Counted from the first letter of the stretch, positions 54,100 through 63,645 are shown. The stretch: DNA of 64,000 bases from Rickettsia endosymbiont of Ceutorhynchus obstrictus (GCF_964026565.1 NZ_OZ032162.1:62001-126000); one strand, 5' to 3'. A program made the numbers and translations. Notes: a model not told the origin generated them from the sequence alone.

Positions 54100-54954
54100 A
54101 TGTATAATATTTTTATTGCGATAATATTTTTATTGTTTTTAAGCTCTTGTTCTGAAGACAAAGTAAAAGATCAAGAGGAAAAACCGGAGCAAGTCGTAAC
54201 AGAAAATAACGACGCCCTATTAGAAGAAACAGAAAATCCTACCGGCACCGAGTCTATAACCGTGCAAACTAACTTAGAAGAAAACCGGGCGGAAACGGTT
54301 GTGCCTGAAGAAAATATTAATCAAGATTCGGCGGTGCAAGAGCAAGATAAGCAAAAAAATGAAACGGTAACAAATTCTAGCGCTGCCTTGATAGAATCTT
54401 CCGTAACTTTTAACGTAGGCAAAAACGATATCGTTCTTGGAAATAAAGAATCAAAAGTGGTTATGGTAGAATATTTTTCTCCTACTTGCCCGCATTGTGC
54501 TTATTACCACACGGCAGCTTTTCCGGAAATTAAGAAAAAATATATTGATACTAATAAAATAGCTTATGTTATTCGGGAATTTATTAGTAATAAACAAGAT
54601 TTGGATGCAGCAATTTTAGCTCGTTGCAAAGGTGATATAGATAGCTTTTTACAATTTCATAAAGTAATATTAGAGCAGCAAGATAAATGGGCATATAGTA
54701 ATAAATATCGTGACCTGTTAACAAATATCGGGCAAATAGGCGGTATTTCTCCTGAAGTCTATCAACAATGTTTAAGTAACGATAAAATTACGGAGATATT
54801 GCTTGCTAATACTAATTTTGTAGCAAAAGCTCCAAAATTTATCGGTACCCCGTCATTTTTTGTTAACGGTGTGCAGATTGAGCAAGGATATACTATTAAT
54901 AATATTTCGGTGGCTATAGATAAAGCTTTAGAGAAAGATGAAGTTAAAATTTAG
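54100..54954 (+). CDS. DsbA-like thiol:disulfide oxidoreductase, lipoprotein
   Basis: 284 residues. N-terminal signal with lipobox LSSC; the lipidated residue would be C17. Residues 20-105 form an acidic Glu/Asn/Thr-rich linker. From 106 on it is a thioredoxin-fold DsbA domain: FSPTCPHCAYY with the redox pair C130-P-H-C133, a helical insertion, and the cis-proline loop GTPSFFVNG. It would introduce or shuffle disulfides in the periplasm while held in a membrane. It precedes the F0 operon, as in other rickettsiae, by 29 bp. Confidence 0.9.
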   Translation: MYNIFIAIIFLLFLSSCSEDKVKDQEEKPEQVVTENNDALLEETENPTGTESITVQTNLEENRAETVVPEENINQDSAVQEQDKQKNETVTNSSAALIESSVTFNVGKNDIVLGNKESKVVMVEYFSPTCPHCAYYHTAAFPEIKKKYIDTNKIAYVIREFISNKQDLDAAILARCKGDIDSFLQFHKVILEQQDKWAYSNKYRDLLTNIGQIGGISPEVYQQCLSNDKITEILLANTNFVAKAPKFIGTPSFFVNGVQIEQGYTINNISVAIDKALEKDEVKI

Positions 54955-54983
54955 TGACCTAGGAAATAGCGGTCAAAAAATTA

Positions 54984-55253
54984 ATGGATCAGGAAAAATT
55001 AAAAAATATTCAAAAAAGAATAAAAGAATTTAAAGCAACAGAGAATTCTAATTTAAAGTCAAAGCAAGAAATTAATGCATTTACTATAGGCGTAGATTTA
55101 GTTGCCGGAACAATGGTCGGCGTGTTTATCGGCATAACGATCGATAAATTATTTAATTCCAAACCGTTATTTCTTATATTATGTATGATAATAGGAATTA
55201 TTGCCGGCTTTAATATAATTCGGCAAAAATTAAAAATAACCAATAAAAGATGA
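54984..55253 (+). CDS. atpI: ATP synthase protein I (AtpI-like)
   Basis: 89 residues: a charged N-terminal helix (1-25), then two membrane helices (TIGVDLVAGTMVGVFIGITIDKLF and LFLILCMIIGIIAGFNII), the layout of AtpI/AtpZ-type proteins that aid assembly or ion supply of the F0 ring. Overlaps atpB by 4 bp. Starts 29 bp after the DsbA-like gene, so one transcript may cover all. Confidence 0.85.
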   Translation: MDQEKLKNIQKRIKEFKATENSNLKSKQEINAFTIGVDLVAGTMVGVFIGITIDKLFNSKPLFLILCMIIGIIAGFNIIRQKLKITNKR

Positions 55254-55978
55254 CGCACAGTCCTTTAGTCCAATTTAACGTAAAAAAGTTGATCGAAATC
55301 CAATTGTCGGGTATCGATATTAGTTTTACCAATTCAAGCGGCTATATGCTATTAGCCGTTATTTTAGCTTTGACTTATTTTTACGTAGCTTTACAAAAAA
55401 AACAAGTAATTCCTTCAAGGCTGCAGGCAAGTGCTGAAATGATCTATAATTTGGTTACCGGTATGCTAAGTCAGAATGTCGGAGCAAAGGGGCGTAAATT
55501 CATCCCGTTAATTTTCAGTTTATTTATATTTATTTTATTTTGCAATTTGCTAGGTATGATTCCCTACGGGTTTACCGTTACTAGCCATATCTCAATAACT
55601 TTTGTCTTGGCAATTATGGTTTTTTTAACGGTAACAATTGTCGGTTTTTATAATTACGGTCTGCATTTTTTGACCGTTTTTTTACCGCGTGGAACTCCCT
55701 TATGGCTTGCTCCCTTAATGATAATAATTGAATTATTTACTTATCTTGCAAGACCGCTAAGTTTATCATTGCGACTTGCCGCTAATATGATGGCCGGACA
55801 TATCCTATTAAAGGTAATAGCCGGCTTTACGGTTTCCCTAATGATTTACTTGAAATTTATCCCGATACCTCTTATAGTTGTGCTAATCGGGTTTGAAATT
55901 TTTGTTGCAGTGCTTCAAGCTTATATTTTTACTATTCTTTCTTGTGTGTATCTTAATGATGCTATTAATTTACACTAA
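55250..55978 (+). CDS. atpB: ATP synthase F0 subunit a
   Basis: Membrane subunit forming the proton half-channels next to the c-ring. 242 residues with five to six hydrophobic segments. The essential arginine is in ARPLSLSLRLAANMMAGH, and GFEIFVAVLQAYIFTILSCVYL follows. ATG overlaps the atpI stop. A palindromic repeat separates it from atpE. Confidence 0.96.
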   Translation: MTHSPLVQFNVKKLIEIQLSGIDISFTNSSGYMLLAVILALTYFYVALQKKQVIPSRLQASAEMIYNLVTGMLSQNVGAKGRKFIPLIFSLFIFILFCNLLGMIPYGFTVTSHISITFVLAIMVFLTVTIVGFYNYGLHFLTVFLPRGTPLWLAPLMIIIELFTYLARPLSLSLRLAANMMAGHILLKVIAGFTVSLMIYLKFIPIPLIVVLIGFEIFVAVLQAYIFTILSCVYLNDAINLH

Positions 55979-55992
55979 TATATAGCTTCAAT

Positions 55993-56095
55993 CATTAAGG
56001 TCTATACACTAAATTTTGCAAGACTCGCTTGTGCTCACGTACTAGTTGACGGCTAGCGCAAGCTCGCTCTGAAATTTAATGTCTATACCTTAATG
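55993..56095. repeat. 103-bp palindrome inside the F0 gene cluster
   Basis: Ends cattaaggtctatacactaa and ttaatgtctataccttaatg are inverted copies. The centre (tcgcttgtgctcacgtac, ggctagcgcaagctcgc) matches the family at 22.6 and 33.5 kb. It lies between atpB and atpE. Confidence 0.8.
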
Positions 56096-56171
56096 CTTTT
56101 TGCTATACTTCACATATATCAAGTTCTGAAATTATGGTATAATATTTATTTAATTAAAGTTGGAAATTTCT

Positions 56172-56396
56172 ATGGATATGATCTCTTTAAAATATATAGG
56201 TGTCGGGTTTATGGCTATCGGTATGTTTGGAGCGGCACTCGGTGTGAGTAATATATTTAGCTCACTACTAAGTTCGATAGCTCGAAACCCTTCGGCTTCC
56301 GAACAACTCCAAAGAATGGCATTAATCGGTGCCGGACTTGCGGAAGCGATGGGACTGTTTTCTTTCGTGATTGCTATGCTACTGATATTTTCTTGA
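56172..56396 (+). CDS. atpE: ATP synthase F0 subunit c
   Basis: Proteolipid of the rotating c-ring. 74 residues: two membrane helices joined by the polar loop ARNPSASEQLQ, with the proton-binding glutamate at E58 in GAGLAEAMGLFSF. ATG 56172 (MDMISLKYIG) is chosen because rickettsial subunit c starts this way; TTG 56160 would add four residues. Confidence 0.96.
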   Translation: MDMISLKYIGVGFMAIGMFGAALGVSNIFSSLLSSIARNPSASEQLQRMALIGAGLAEAMGLFSFVIAMLLIFS

Positions 56397-56421
56397 TATA
56401 TAATTGTTACGTGGATACCAA

Positions 56422-56572
56422 AACGTCATTGCGAGGAGGGGCGTAGTCCCGACGTGGCAATCTAGTTGAATATATTAGAATATTAAACAAGTTTAGTATT
56501 CTAATTAAATCCCTCATTGATAGCCTAGATTGCCACAGCCACTTTGTGGCTTCGCAATGACGGATTTCACTT
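56422..56572. repeat. Repeat between atpE and atpX
   Basis: gtcattgcgaggaggggcgt...gtggcaatctag, an AT-rich centre with attaaacaagtttagtattctaatt, and gattgccacagccactttgtgg...cgcaatgacg. A body like that of the 208-bp element but without its GTTGCATGG ends. Confidence 0.75.
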
Positions 56573-56601
56573 AAAACCAATCCTTCATTTACGAGCAACA
56601 C

Positions 56602-57066
56602 ATGCCGCAATTTGATCTTACTAACTATTATTCACAAATTTTTTGGCTAATTGTTACTTTCAGTTTGCTATATATTGTTGCTTATAAGTTTATAGTGCCT
56701 GTTGCTGAGAAAATTTTAAATAATAGACAAACAAATATTCAAGATAATGTAGAGCAAGCGGACAAATTAACGCTAGAAGCTGAAGAATTAAATAAGCATT
56801 ATAATGAAGAATTAACTAAGATATCAGACGATATAGCATATCTGAAAAAAGAGGCTATAAATTCCTTGGAAGCTGCTTTTTTGGTAAAAAAAACTAATAT
56901 GGAAAAAGAGTTAAAACAGCAGATAAAACAAAATCTTGAAGATATAAATATAGCAAATAAAGTCTTTTGGTCTAATGAAAACGACGCCGTGGCAAGTTTA
57001 GCTGCTAATATAATTAAAAAAATTACCGGTAAGCAAGCTGATATAAATTTACTAAAGAAAAAATAA
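56602..57066 (+). CDS. atpX: ATP synthase F0 subunit b'
   Basis: Peripheral-stalk subunit; alphaproteobacteria use a b/b' pair. 154 residues: one N-terminal membrane helix (about 10-28, IFWLIVTFSLLYIVAYKFIV) and a long charged coiled coil (35-150). MPQFDLTNYYSQIFWL is the usual start of b'. atpF follows after 3 bp. Confidence 0.9.
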   Translation: MPQFDLTNYYSQIFWLIVTFSLLYIVAYKFIVPVAEKILNNRQTNIQDNVEQADKLTLEAEELNKHYNEELTKISDDIAYLKKEAINSLEAAFLVKKTNMEKELKQQIKQNLEDINIANKVFWSNENDAVASLAANIIKKITGKQADINLLKKK

Positions 57067-57069
57067 TAT

Positions 57070-57570
57070 ATGCATTTTCTAGATGAAAGCTTTTGGCTTG
57101 CGATTAGTTTTATACTTTTTTTATATTTACTTTACCGACCGATAAAAAAAGTGATTTTGAACTCCTTAGATGCAAAAATTTTAGAAGTTCAGGAAAAAGT
57201 TTTAAAAGCCGAAAAGCTAAAAGATGATGCTGTTTTGTTATTTGAGCAAACTAGGAAACAACTAGAAATATTAGAAGTTTTACGTAATCAAATGCTGCAA
57301 GAAGGGCAAAAACATACCGAAGAAATAGTTAAAGAAAAAAATAAGGAAATTGAAGAATTTTTAGAACGTAAAAAAATAGAAGTTGTTAAGTTAATCGAAA
57401 ATCAGAAAAACCAAGCAAGTCAAACTTTACAAATCGAATTTTGTGACCAAGTAATAGAATTAGTTTTAGCTTATTTTCAATCATCAAAAAGTACCGACTT
57501 TTTAGATAGTGATATTGCTAAAAATCTAATGAATAATCAAATTAAAAATCCCGATAATAAATATAATTAG
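57070..57570 (+). CDS. atpF: ATP synthase F0 subunit b
   Basis: Second peripheral-stalk subunit, dimerising with b'. 166 residues: N-terminal membrane helix (MHFLDESFWLAISFILFLYLLYRPI), then a long coiled coil of Lys/Glu/Gln heptads. Last gene of the F0 cluster; the F1 genes are not in the window. Confidence 0.9.
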   Translation: MHFLDESFWLAISFILFLYLLYRPIKKVILNSLDAKILEVQEKVLKAEKLKDDAVLLFEQTRKQLEILEVLRNQMLQEGQKHTEEIVKEKNKEIEEFLERKKIEVVKLIENQKNQASQTLQIEFCDQVIELVLAYFQSSKSTDFLDSDIAKNLMNNQIKNPDNKYN

Positions 57571-57624
57571 TTATTGATGTTGTTGCAGAGACATAAGTTT
57601 AGCATCTTTGATTAACTTCTAATA

Positions 57625-57958
57625 TGTCATTCTAGCTAAAGGCGTATGGGTGTCAACTTAAGTGATAAAGGTCTATAAAGTCCGTCATTGCGAGGAGCCG
57701 TAGGCGACGTAGCAATCCAGGTATGCTAAACTTGCCGTCTTATAAACTTTTTTGGCATTCTAATTTAAATCCCTCATTACATTCGAGATAGCCTGGATTG
57801 CCGCGTCGGCACTTTGTGCCTCCTCGCAATGACGTTTGGGGTATCCACGCAAGAACCTATCCGGTGTTGTTGCATGGATGGTTAAAAACGTTTTCGGTGT
57901 CATTCTAGCTAAAAGCGGGAATGACATACGGCACTTTTTCGAGCCATGCAACAACGCC
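57625..57958. repeat. Repeats between atpF and sdhB
   Basis: gtcattctagctaaaggcg, then gtcattgcgaggagccgtag...gattgccgcgtcggcac...ctcgcaatgacg. Next is a complete small unit, ggtgttgttgcatggatgg ... tcgagccatgcaacaacgcc (about 57869-57958), enclosing gtcattctagct...gcgggaatgacat. Convergent gene ends on both sides; no gene here. Confidence 0.78.
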
Positions 57959-57963
57959 TAAAA

Positions 57964-58749
57964 CTACACGCCATGACGCTCTACAATCAAACTTTTTATT
58001 TCTGCAATGGCTTTAGCGGGGTTTAAGCCTTTCGGGCAGGTTTTTGTACAATTCATAATTGTATGACAGCGGTAAAGTTTAAACGGGTCTTCTAAATCGT
58101 CAAGTCGCTCACCGGTATGATCGTCTCTAGAATCAGCAATCCATCTATAAGCTTGGAGTAGAATAGCCGGACCTAAATATTTATCGCCGTTCCACCAATA
58201 GCTAGGGCAAGCAGTAGAGCAACAGGCGCATAATATACATTCATATAAGCCGTCAAGTTTCTCTCGTTCTTTCAGAGATTGTAACCGTTCGCTATTGGAA
58301 GGAGGCGGGCTATCAGCTTTAAGCCACGGTTCTATAGATTCATATTGGGCATAAAAATGCGACATGTCCGCCACTAAATCTTTAACCACTTTCATATGAG
58401 GAAGCGGATAGATCTTAATATCACCTGATATGTCTTCTATCGGCTTGATGCAAGCTAAAGTATTGGTCCCGTCTATATTCATAGCGCAACTGCCGCAAAT
58501 TCCTTCTCGACAAGAACGCCTAAATGTTAAAGTAGAATCTATTTCATTTTTGATTTTTATTAAGATATCTAAAACCATCGGACCGGTTTTGGTTAAATCT
58601 ATCTCATAACTGTCCATACTCGGATTCTGACCTGAATCCGGATCGTATCGGTAAATTTTAACTGTGCGCGGCTGTTTTGCCGTAGCAGTTGCTTTATGCA
58701 CTTTGCCGCCTCGTACAACAGAATTCGGCGGTAATCTTAACTCTGCCAT
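57964..58749 (-). CDS. sdhB: Succinate dehydrogenase iron-sulfur subunit
   Basis: Complex II electron carrier between SdhA and the quinone. 261 residues. Three cluster motifs: CREGICGSCAMNIDGTNTLAC for [2Fe-2S], CILCACCSTACPSYW for [4Fe-4S], and CHTIMNCTKTCPKGLNP completing the [3Fe-4S] and [4Fe-4S] sites. No sdhA, sdhC or sdhD is adjacent in the window, and both flanks are repeats. Confidence 0.97.
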   Translation of the reverse strand: MAELRLPPNSVVRGGKVHKATATAKQPRTVKIYRYDPDSGQNPSMDSYEIDLTKTGPMVLDILIKIKNEIDSTLTFRRSCREGICGSCAMNIDGTNTLACIKPIEDISGDIKIYPLPHMKVVKDLVADMSHFYAQYESIEPWLKADSPPPSNSERLQSLKEREKLDGLYECILCACCSTACPSYWWNGDKYLGPAILLQAYRWIADSRDDHTGERLDDLEDPFKLYRCHTIMNCTKTCPKGLNPAKAIAEIKSLIVERHGV

Positions 58750-58776
58750 AATTACCTTTTAAATATAGATTTATTC

Positions 58777-59475
58777 GTGTGGATAGTCAACGCCCTCGAT
58801 GTCATTCTAGCTAAAGGCGGGCGTTGTTGCATGGCTCGAAAATTAATAAAAAACTCGTCATTGCGAAGCCACGAAGTGGCTGCGGCAATCCAGGCTATCC
58901 CGAATGTAATGAGGGATTTAATTAGAATACTAAACAAGTTTAGTATAAAAATATGTTTAACTGGATTGCCACGTCGGCATAAATGCCTCCTCGCAATGAC
59001 GATTCCGGTAGCCATGCAACAACGCCCTAAAGGCGGGAATCTAGACAAAATAGTCATCCTGAATTTATTTCAGGATCTACTATTTAAGAGATGCTGAAAC
59101 AAGTTCAGCATGACAAAGGAAAGTCTGGATTCCCGCCTTTAGCTAGAATGACATCGAAAATTCGAGCTATGCAACAACACCCATGGCATTATTGCGTGAA
59201 TACCGGAAGCGTCATTGAGCGACCAAAAGCCTTGTTGCATGGCTCGAAAATTAATAAAAAAACTCGTCATTGCGAGGAGGCACAAAGTACCGACGTGGCA
59301 ATCCAGGCTATCCCGAATGTAATGAGGGATTTAAATTAGAATGCCAAAAAATTTATATAGATGGCAAGTTTAGCATAAAAATATGTTTATACTTGATTGC
59401 CGCGTCGGTGCTAAAGCACCTCCTCGCAATGACGTTTTGGGTATCCACGCCGGCATTGCCTCCTCGCAATGACGC
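58777..59475. repeat. 700-bp repeat array between sdhB and ftsH
   Basis: A gtcattctagctaaaggcgg host split by the element at 58820-59026 continues with the catcctgaattt/gttcagcatgac module and closes agctagaatgacatcg with gctatgcaacaacac (59175). A related unit (59231-59450) opens ccttgttgcatggctcga and repeats the cattgcgaggaggc...gattgccgcgtcgg body; a tcctcgcaatgacg fragment reaches the ftsH stop. No gene. Confidence 0.82.
58820..59026 (-). mobile_element. MITE-like 207-bp element with 9-bp target duplication, second copy
   Basis: Same element as 52817-53024, inverted. Flanked by CTAAAGGCG on both sides (58811-58819 and 59027-59035), a different 9-bp sequence from the other copy. Removing one duplicate with the element restores the host arm. 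Confidence 0.88.
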
Positions 59476-59480
59476 CCTTT

Positions 59481-61397
59481 TCAAGCAGGCTTTTTATCCT
59501 CGGTTTTAGTATTATTTGCTTTTGTTTTACTAGCAGATTTTTCCTTATCTACCTTAATAACAGGAGAAGGAGTTAGCGGAAAAGTATTTTCTTCCTCAGC
59601 GTCTAAAGGTCTATTACTAAGCAAATTTTTAATTTGCTGACCGGATAATGTTTCATATTCTACTAAAGCATTTGCAAGTATATGAAGTTGATCAATATGC
59701 TTGGTTAAAATATTTTTAGCAAAATCATATCCTTCCGTAATAATTCTTTTTACCTCTGCATCAATTAAATCCGCAGTAGCTTCCGACCTTTCGCTAGTAT
59801 TTTGTCTACCGTATATATCGTCACCGGCTGAACCATGGAATATCGGTCCGACTAGATCGCTTAATCCTAATTGTGTAACCATAGCTCTAGCTACCTGCGT
59901 AGCTCCTTTTATATCTGCCGAAGCACCGGAAGTAACTTTATTTCTGCCGTAAATAATTTCTTCCGCTACTCTTCCACCCATAGAAACGGCTATATCTGAT
60001 TCTAATTGCTCTCGGCTTTCAGAATATTGGTCTGTTTCCGGTAATCTTTCGACCATCCCAAGCGCTCTGCCTCTCGGAATAATAGTAGCTTTGTGAATAG
60101 GATGAGAAGCGGAAGAATAAAGCCCTACAATTGCATGCCCTGCTTCATGGTATGCCGTTCGTTTTTTTTCTTCGTCAGATCGTATCATTGAGTGATGTTC
60201 AACTCCCATTAATACTTTATCTCTTGCTTCCTCCAAATCACTCATATCTACTTCTTTCTTATCTCGCCTTGCGGCAAGTAATGCAGCTTCATTAACTAAA
60301 TTAGCAAGTTGCGCACCGGAAAATCCGGGAGTACCGCGGGCAATAATTCTAGGTAATATATTGCTATTACATTTTACTTTTTTCAAATGTACCTTTAAAA
60401 TTTGTTCTCGCCCATTAATATCGGGGTTAGATACTACAATTTGACGATCAAATCTACCGGGACGTAATAATGCTCGATCAAGGACGTCAGGGCGGTTAGT
60501 GGCCGCGATAATAACAACACCCTCATTTGTTTCAAATCCATCCATTTCAACTAGCATTTGGTTAAGCGTTTGCTCACGCTCATCATTACCGCCGCCCATG
60601 CCGATACCTCTATGGCGACCTACCGCATCAATCTCATCGATAAAAATAATGCAAGGTGCATTACGTTTACCTTGCTCAAACATGTCGCGTACACGGCTTG
60701 CACCGACGCCGACAAACATTTCAACAAAATCAGAGCCTGATATGCTAAAAAACGGTACGTTAGCCTCACCTGCTATTGCTCTCGCCAAAAGAGTTTTTCC
60801 GGTTCCCGGCGGACCTATTAGTAAACACCCTTTCGGAATTTTACCGCCGATTTTTTGAAACTTACCGGGATCTCTTAAAAAATCAACAATTTCCGTTAAT
60901 TCTTCTTTTGCCTCATCAATACCGGCTACGTCCTTAAAGGTAATCTTTTGTCCTTTATCCGATAATAATTTAGCTTTAGATTTACCGAAACCCATTGCTT
61001 TACCGCCGCTATGCATTTGGCGCATAAAGAAAACCCAAACGCCGATTAACAGTAACATCGGGAACCAAGAAATAAAAATACCTAGTAAAGAATGCATTTT
61101 TGTATCGGGAGGTACGACCTCAATACTTACTTCATTATTATTAAGACGATTTATTAAATCCGGATAATCGGGTGCGTAAGTAGTAAAGGAAGAACCGTCG
61201 GAAGAGATACCTTCGATTACTCTACCTTGAATTTTTACCGAACTAATAGTTTTTTCATCAATTCTTGCTAGAAAATCCGAGAAAGTAATATGGTTTTTGC
61301 TGCCCATTAAGCTATCTGACTGAAAAACATTAAAAAGCAATATTGTAAAAATAAAAATTACTGCCCAGATTAAAATATTTTTACCTTGATTATTCAT
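59481..61397 (-). CDS. ftsH: ATP-dependent zinc metalloprotease FtsH
   Basis: Membrane-bound AAA+ protease that degrades damaged membrane proteins and regulators. 638 residues. Two N-terminal membrane helices (about 7-26 and 108-127), AAA domain with GPPGTGKTLLARAIAGEA (Walker A), CIIFIDEIDAVGR (Walker B) and the second region of homology, then the zinc site HEAGH. The tail after about 600 is Lys/Thr/Pro-rich. Starts 12 bp after tilS, in the usual tilS-ftsH order. Confidence 0.98.
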   Translation of the reverse strand: MNNQGKNILIWAVIFIFTILLFNVFQSDSLMGSKNHITFSDFLARIDEKTISSVKIQGRVIEGISSDGSSFTTYAPDYPDLINRLNNNEVSIEVVPPDTKMHSLLGIFISWFPMLLLIGVWVFFMRQMHSGGKAMGFGKSKAKLLSDKGQKITFKDVAGIDEAKEELTEIVDFLRDPGKFQKIGGKIPKGCLLIGPPGTGKTLLARAIAGEANVPFFSISGSDFVEMFVGVGASRVRDMFEQGKRNAPCIIFIDEIDAVGRHRGIGMGGGNDEREQTLNQMLVEMDGFETNEGVVIIAATNRPDVLDRALLRPGRFDRQIVVSNPDINGREQILKVHLKKVKCNSNILPRIIARGTPGFSGAQLANLVNEAALLAARRDKKEVDMSDLEEARDKVLMGVEHHSMIRSDEEKKRTAYHEAGHAIVGLYSSASHPIHKATIIPRGRALGMVERLPETDQYSESREQLESDIAVSMGGRVAEEIIYGRNKVTSGASADIKGATQVARAMVTQLGLSDLVGPIFHGSAGDDIYGRQNTSERSEATADLIDAEVKRIITEGYDFAKNILTKHIDQLHILANALVEYETLSGQQIKNLLSNRPLDAEEENTFPLTPSPVIKVDKEKSASKTKANNTKTEDKKPA

Positions 61398-61409
61398 TAT
61401 ATATAAAAC

Positions 61410-62738
61410 CTAACAAAAATGTGTAAAACGTGATATAAAACTCGGATTAAAAGAAACGTTAAAAATTTTTCTCTCGTTATCATAATATGATATATGAGGC
61501 ATTGCTATAACTTTTTCAAGTATTTTAATTACCGGCAGGGTAAATAAAATTGCTATGTGGTTTCCAAAAGTTAAATCTTTTAGTAATTTAATATCTAAAT
61601 ATTTTTTTATCGCACTGTAATCTTTCAGTGTTAAATTAGTTACATATTCAAATAATCCCTCCTCGCCTATATCGTTGCTCGCCCTTTCACGTATTTTTAT
61701 GTTTTTTGTAATATGAAATCTATTATCCCAAATAACAGATTTATTTTGTAATGTTATATTGCTTGGAAGTTTTTTGCCGAATTCTCGGTATATCAGTAAA
61801 TTATTTTCTATTCGTTTAATGATGCAACCATGTAGGGTTTTTTTTAATTTCGTAGCCTTTTCAATCAAAGTTAATATCGGTGCTATCGAATAAAAACGTG
61901 TGCTATTTTTATTGCCGCTGATTATTATAAGTAAAAAACTAATTAATTGTACTCTTACTTCAAAAGAAAATTTAGCAAATTCTAGCAAGTTTAAACAGGC
62001 AAAACCGAATTCATAAATTTTTACCGATTCTGCTATTGCAGCAATTAGCTCAGGTTTAAATTTACTTTCTAGTAGTTCATTAGTTTCAACCTGTCTTAGC
62101 TGTATATCGGTTTTAATATATTCTTTTTCTTGTGCAAGTTTTTTCCTAATAACGTTACGTTGATATTTGTCCGATAAATTAGACTCGTCTTCAAACCATT
62201 TAATATTATTAGCAATTAAATAACTAATCAGTTCACTTTTCGGGACGTTAAATAAAGGTCGTGCTATTTGGATATTATTATACCAGTTAATATTATTACT
62301 GCTTAAACCGAATATACCGCTTTTACGTTCTAATCTTATACAAAAATTTTCAACATAATCATCCTCATGGTGAGCTGTTAAAAGAATTAATATATCGAGT
62401 TTGTGACATAAATCGGTCATTAACTCGTAGCGTCCTTCTCTTGCTCTTTCTTGCAAATTAGAAAAATTATTTTGATGATCAAAATGTAATTGATAATGAG
62501 GATGCCCTAGCTTATCGCTTATTTCTTTTACATAGTCATTTTCTAATTTTGATTGTTTTCTTAAATTATGATCGACGGATATAACAAATAATTTAATATT
62601 ATTCTTTTTTGCCCAGAAGCTAGTAAGATATAAAAGAGTTGTTGAATCGGCACCGCCGGAAACGGCAATAGCAATTTTGGAGAAAGGAAAATTATCGATT
62701 AAATCGCTAATATTATTTTGAAATTTTTTGTAAAGCAT
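61410..62738 (-). CDS. tilS: tRNA(Ile)-lysidine synthetase
   Basis: Modifies C34 of tRNA-Ile(CAU) to lysidine so that it reads AUA. 442 residues. PP-loop SGGADS at 27-32, VISVDHNLR, HHEDDYVENFCIRLERKSG, and NIKWFEDESNL. The C-terminal half is the divergent tRNA-binding region. Overlaps nothing; ftsH follows after 12 bp. Confidence 0.95.
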   Translation of the reverse strand: MLYKKFQNNISDLIDNFPFSKIAIAVSGGADSTTLLYLTSFWAKKNNIKLFVISVDHNLRKQSKLENDYVKEISDKLGHPHYQLHFDHQNNFSNLQERAREGRYELMTDLCHKLDILILLTAHHEDDYVENFCIRLERKSGIFGLSSNNINWYNNIQIARPLFNVPKSELISYLIANNIKWFEDESNLSDKYQRNVIRKKLAQEKEYIKTDIQLRQVETNELLESKFKPELIAAIAESVKIYEFGFACLNLLEFAKFSFEVRVQLISFLLIIISGNKNSTRFYSIAPILTLIEKATKLKKTLHGCIIKRIENNLLIYREFGKKLPSNITLQNKSVIWDNRFHITKNIKIRERASNDIGEEGLFEYVTNLTLKDYSAIKKYLDIKLLKDLTFGNHIAILFTLPVIKILEKVIAMPHISYYDNERKIFNVSFNPSFISRFTHFC

Positions 62739-62764
62739 ATGTTCGGTATTTTTCGGTATGGTTG

Positions 62765-63010
62765 CGTTGTTGCGTGGCTCGATAAAAGCAGCAGTATGTC
62801 ATTCCCGCGAAGAGGCGTTGTTGCGTGGTTACCATAATCGTCATTGCGAGCGACTGCAAGGAGCGCGGCAATCTAGAAAATAATAGTCATCCTGAATTTA
62901 TTTCAGGATCTTTTGCAAGAGATGCTGAAACAAGTCCAGCATGACAAAGAAAAATCCGGATTCCCGCCTTTAGCTAGAATGACATCGAAAATTTGCGCCA
63001 TGCAACGCCG
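62765..63010. repeat. Nested repeats upstream of tilS
   Basis: gcgttgttgcgtggctcgat with a gtcattcccgcgaag arm is interrupted by a second ggcgttgttgcgtggt opening. Then come gtcattgcgagcgactgcaa...ggcaatctag, the catcctgaattt...gtccagcatgac module, a gctagaatgacatcg arm and a decayed ccatgcaacgcc end. Confidence 0.75.
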
Positions 63011-63074
63011 TATGGTTAACTTGATGACGATTAAGTTATCCACACGAGAACCGCAATTTTAACTACCAAAGCCA

Positions 63075-63479
63075 TTATTTCGGTTGGTCTTTATCTAACT
63101 TATCCGAGGAAGAGCTATTTGCTTGATTTTCTTTTGAAATTGAGATTTTTTTCTTATATTTTTGTTGTTCGGTTAAAAAACTTTGTGCTTCTTGTGATAA
63201 GCTATCATATAAATCACGTTTTTTCTTGTTAATCGCAACTATTTCTTCCCTATATTTTCTTATTTCTTCGCGTATTCCCGGCTTAATACTACCTGCATAA
63301 GCCTGAAAATCATCTATTATTTTTTGTGATGTATCGGCGTTATTTGCCGACGCCTTCGCTGAATCTGCTTTTGTTAAATCTGTTTTCGGCAGTGTAGAAT
63401 TAGGCATCTCGGCAAAACTATTTACGTTTGATAATAATATTGCCAAAATAGTGATACTTACGGCTTTGTTTTTAATCAT
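63075..63479 (-). CDS. Small exported protein, helical, unknown function
   Basis: 134 residues from ATG 63479, preceded by AAAGAGA. Residues 1-24 (MIKNKAVSITILAILLSNVNSFAE) are a signal peptide. The rest is Lys/Glu/Ser/Ala-rich and mostly helical, with a likely coiled coil at IREEIRKYREEIVAINKKKRDLYDSLS. Upstream extension of the frame to 63596 is possible but has no signal-like start. Not recognised; a periplasmic protein near tilS is common in rickettsiae, and I assign no function. Confidence 0.75.
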   Translation of the reverse strand: MIKNKAVSITILAILLSNVNSFAEMPNSTLPKTDLTKADSAKASANNADTSQKIIDDFQAYAGSIKPGIREEIRKYREEIVAINKKKRDLYDSLSQEAQSFLTEQQKYKKKISISKENQANSSSSDKLDKDQPK

Positions 63480-63645
63480 ATAAATCTCTTTATAATATTT
63501 AAAAAATTGCAAAAATTTAAAAGCATACTCTAAGTATTTCGAGAATTGGATTTTATTTTGAAGGGTGAACGAGCGCAGCCTATACTTAATAGCCATCTAT
63601 TAAATAACGGCACGTGAATCCCCTGATAAAATGAAAAAACAATTC

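Noticed and set aside
58777..59509. Several open frames of 79-106 codons between sdhB and ftsH
   Set aside because: All lie in the palindromic repeat array and one crosses the 9-bp duplications of a MITE.
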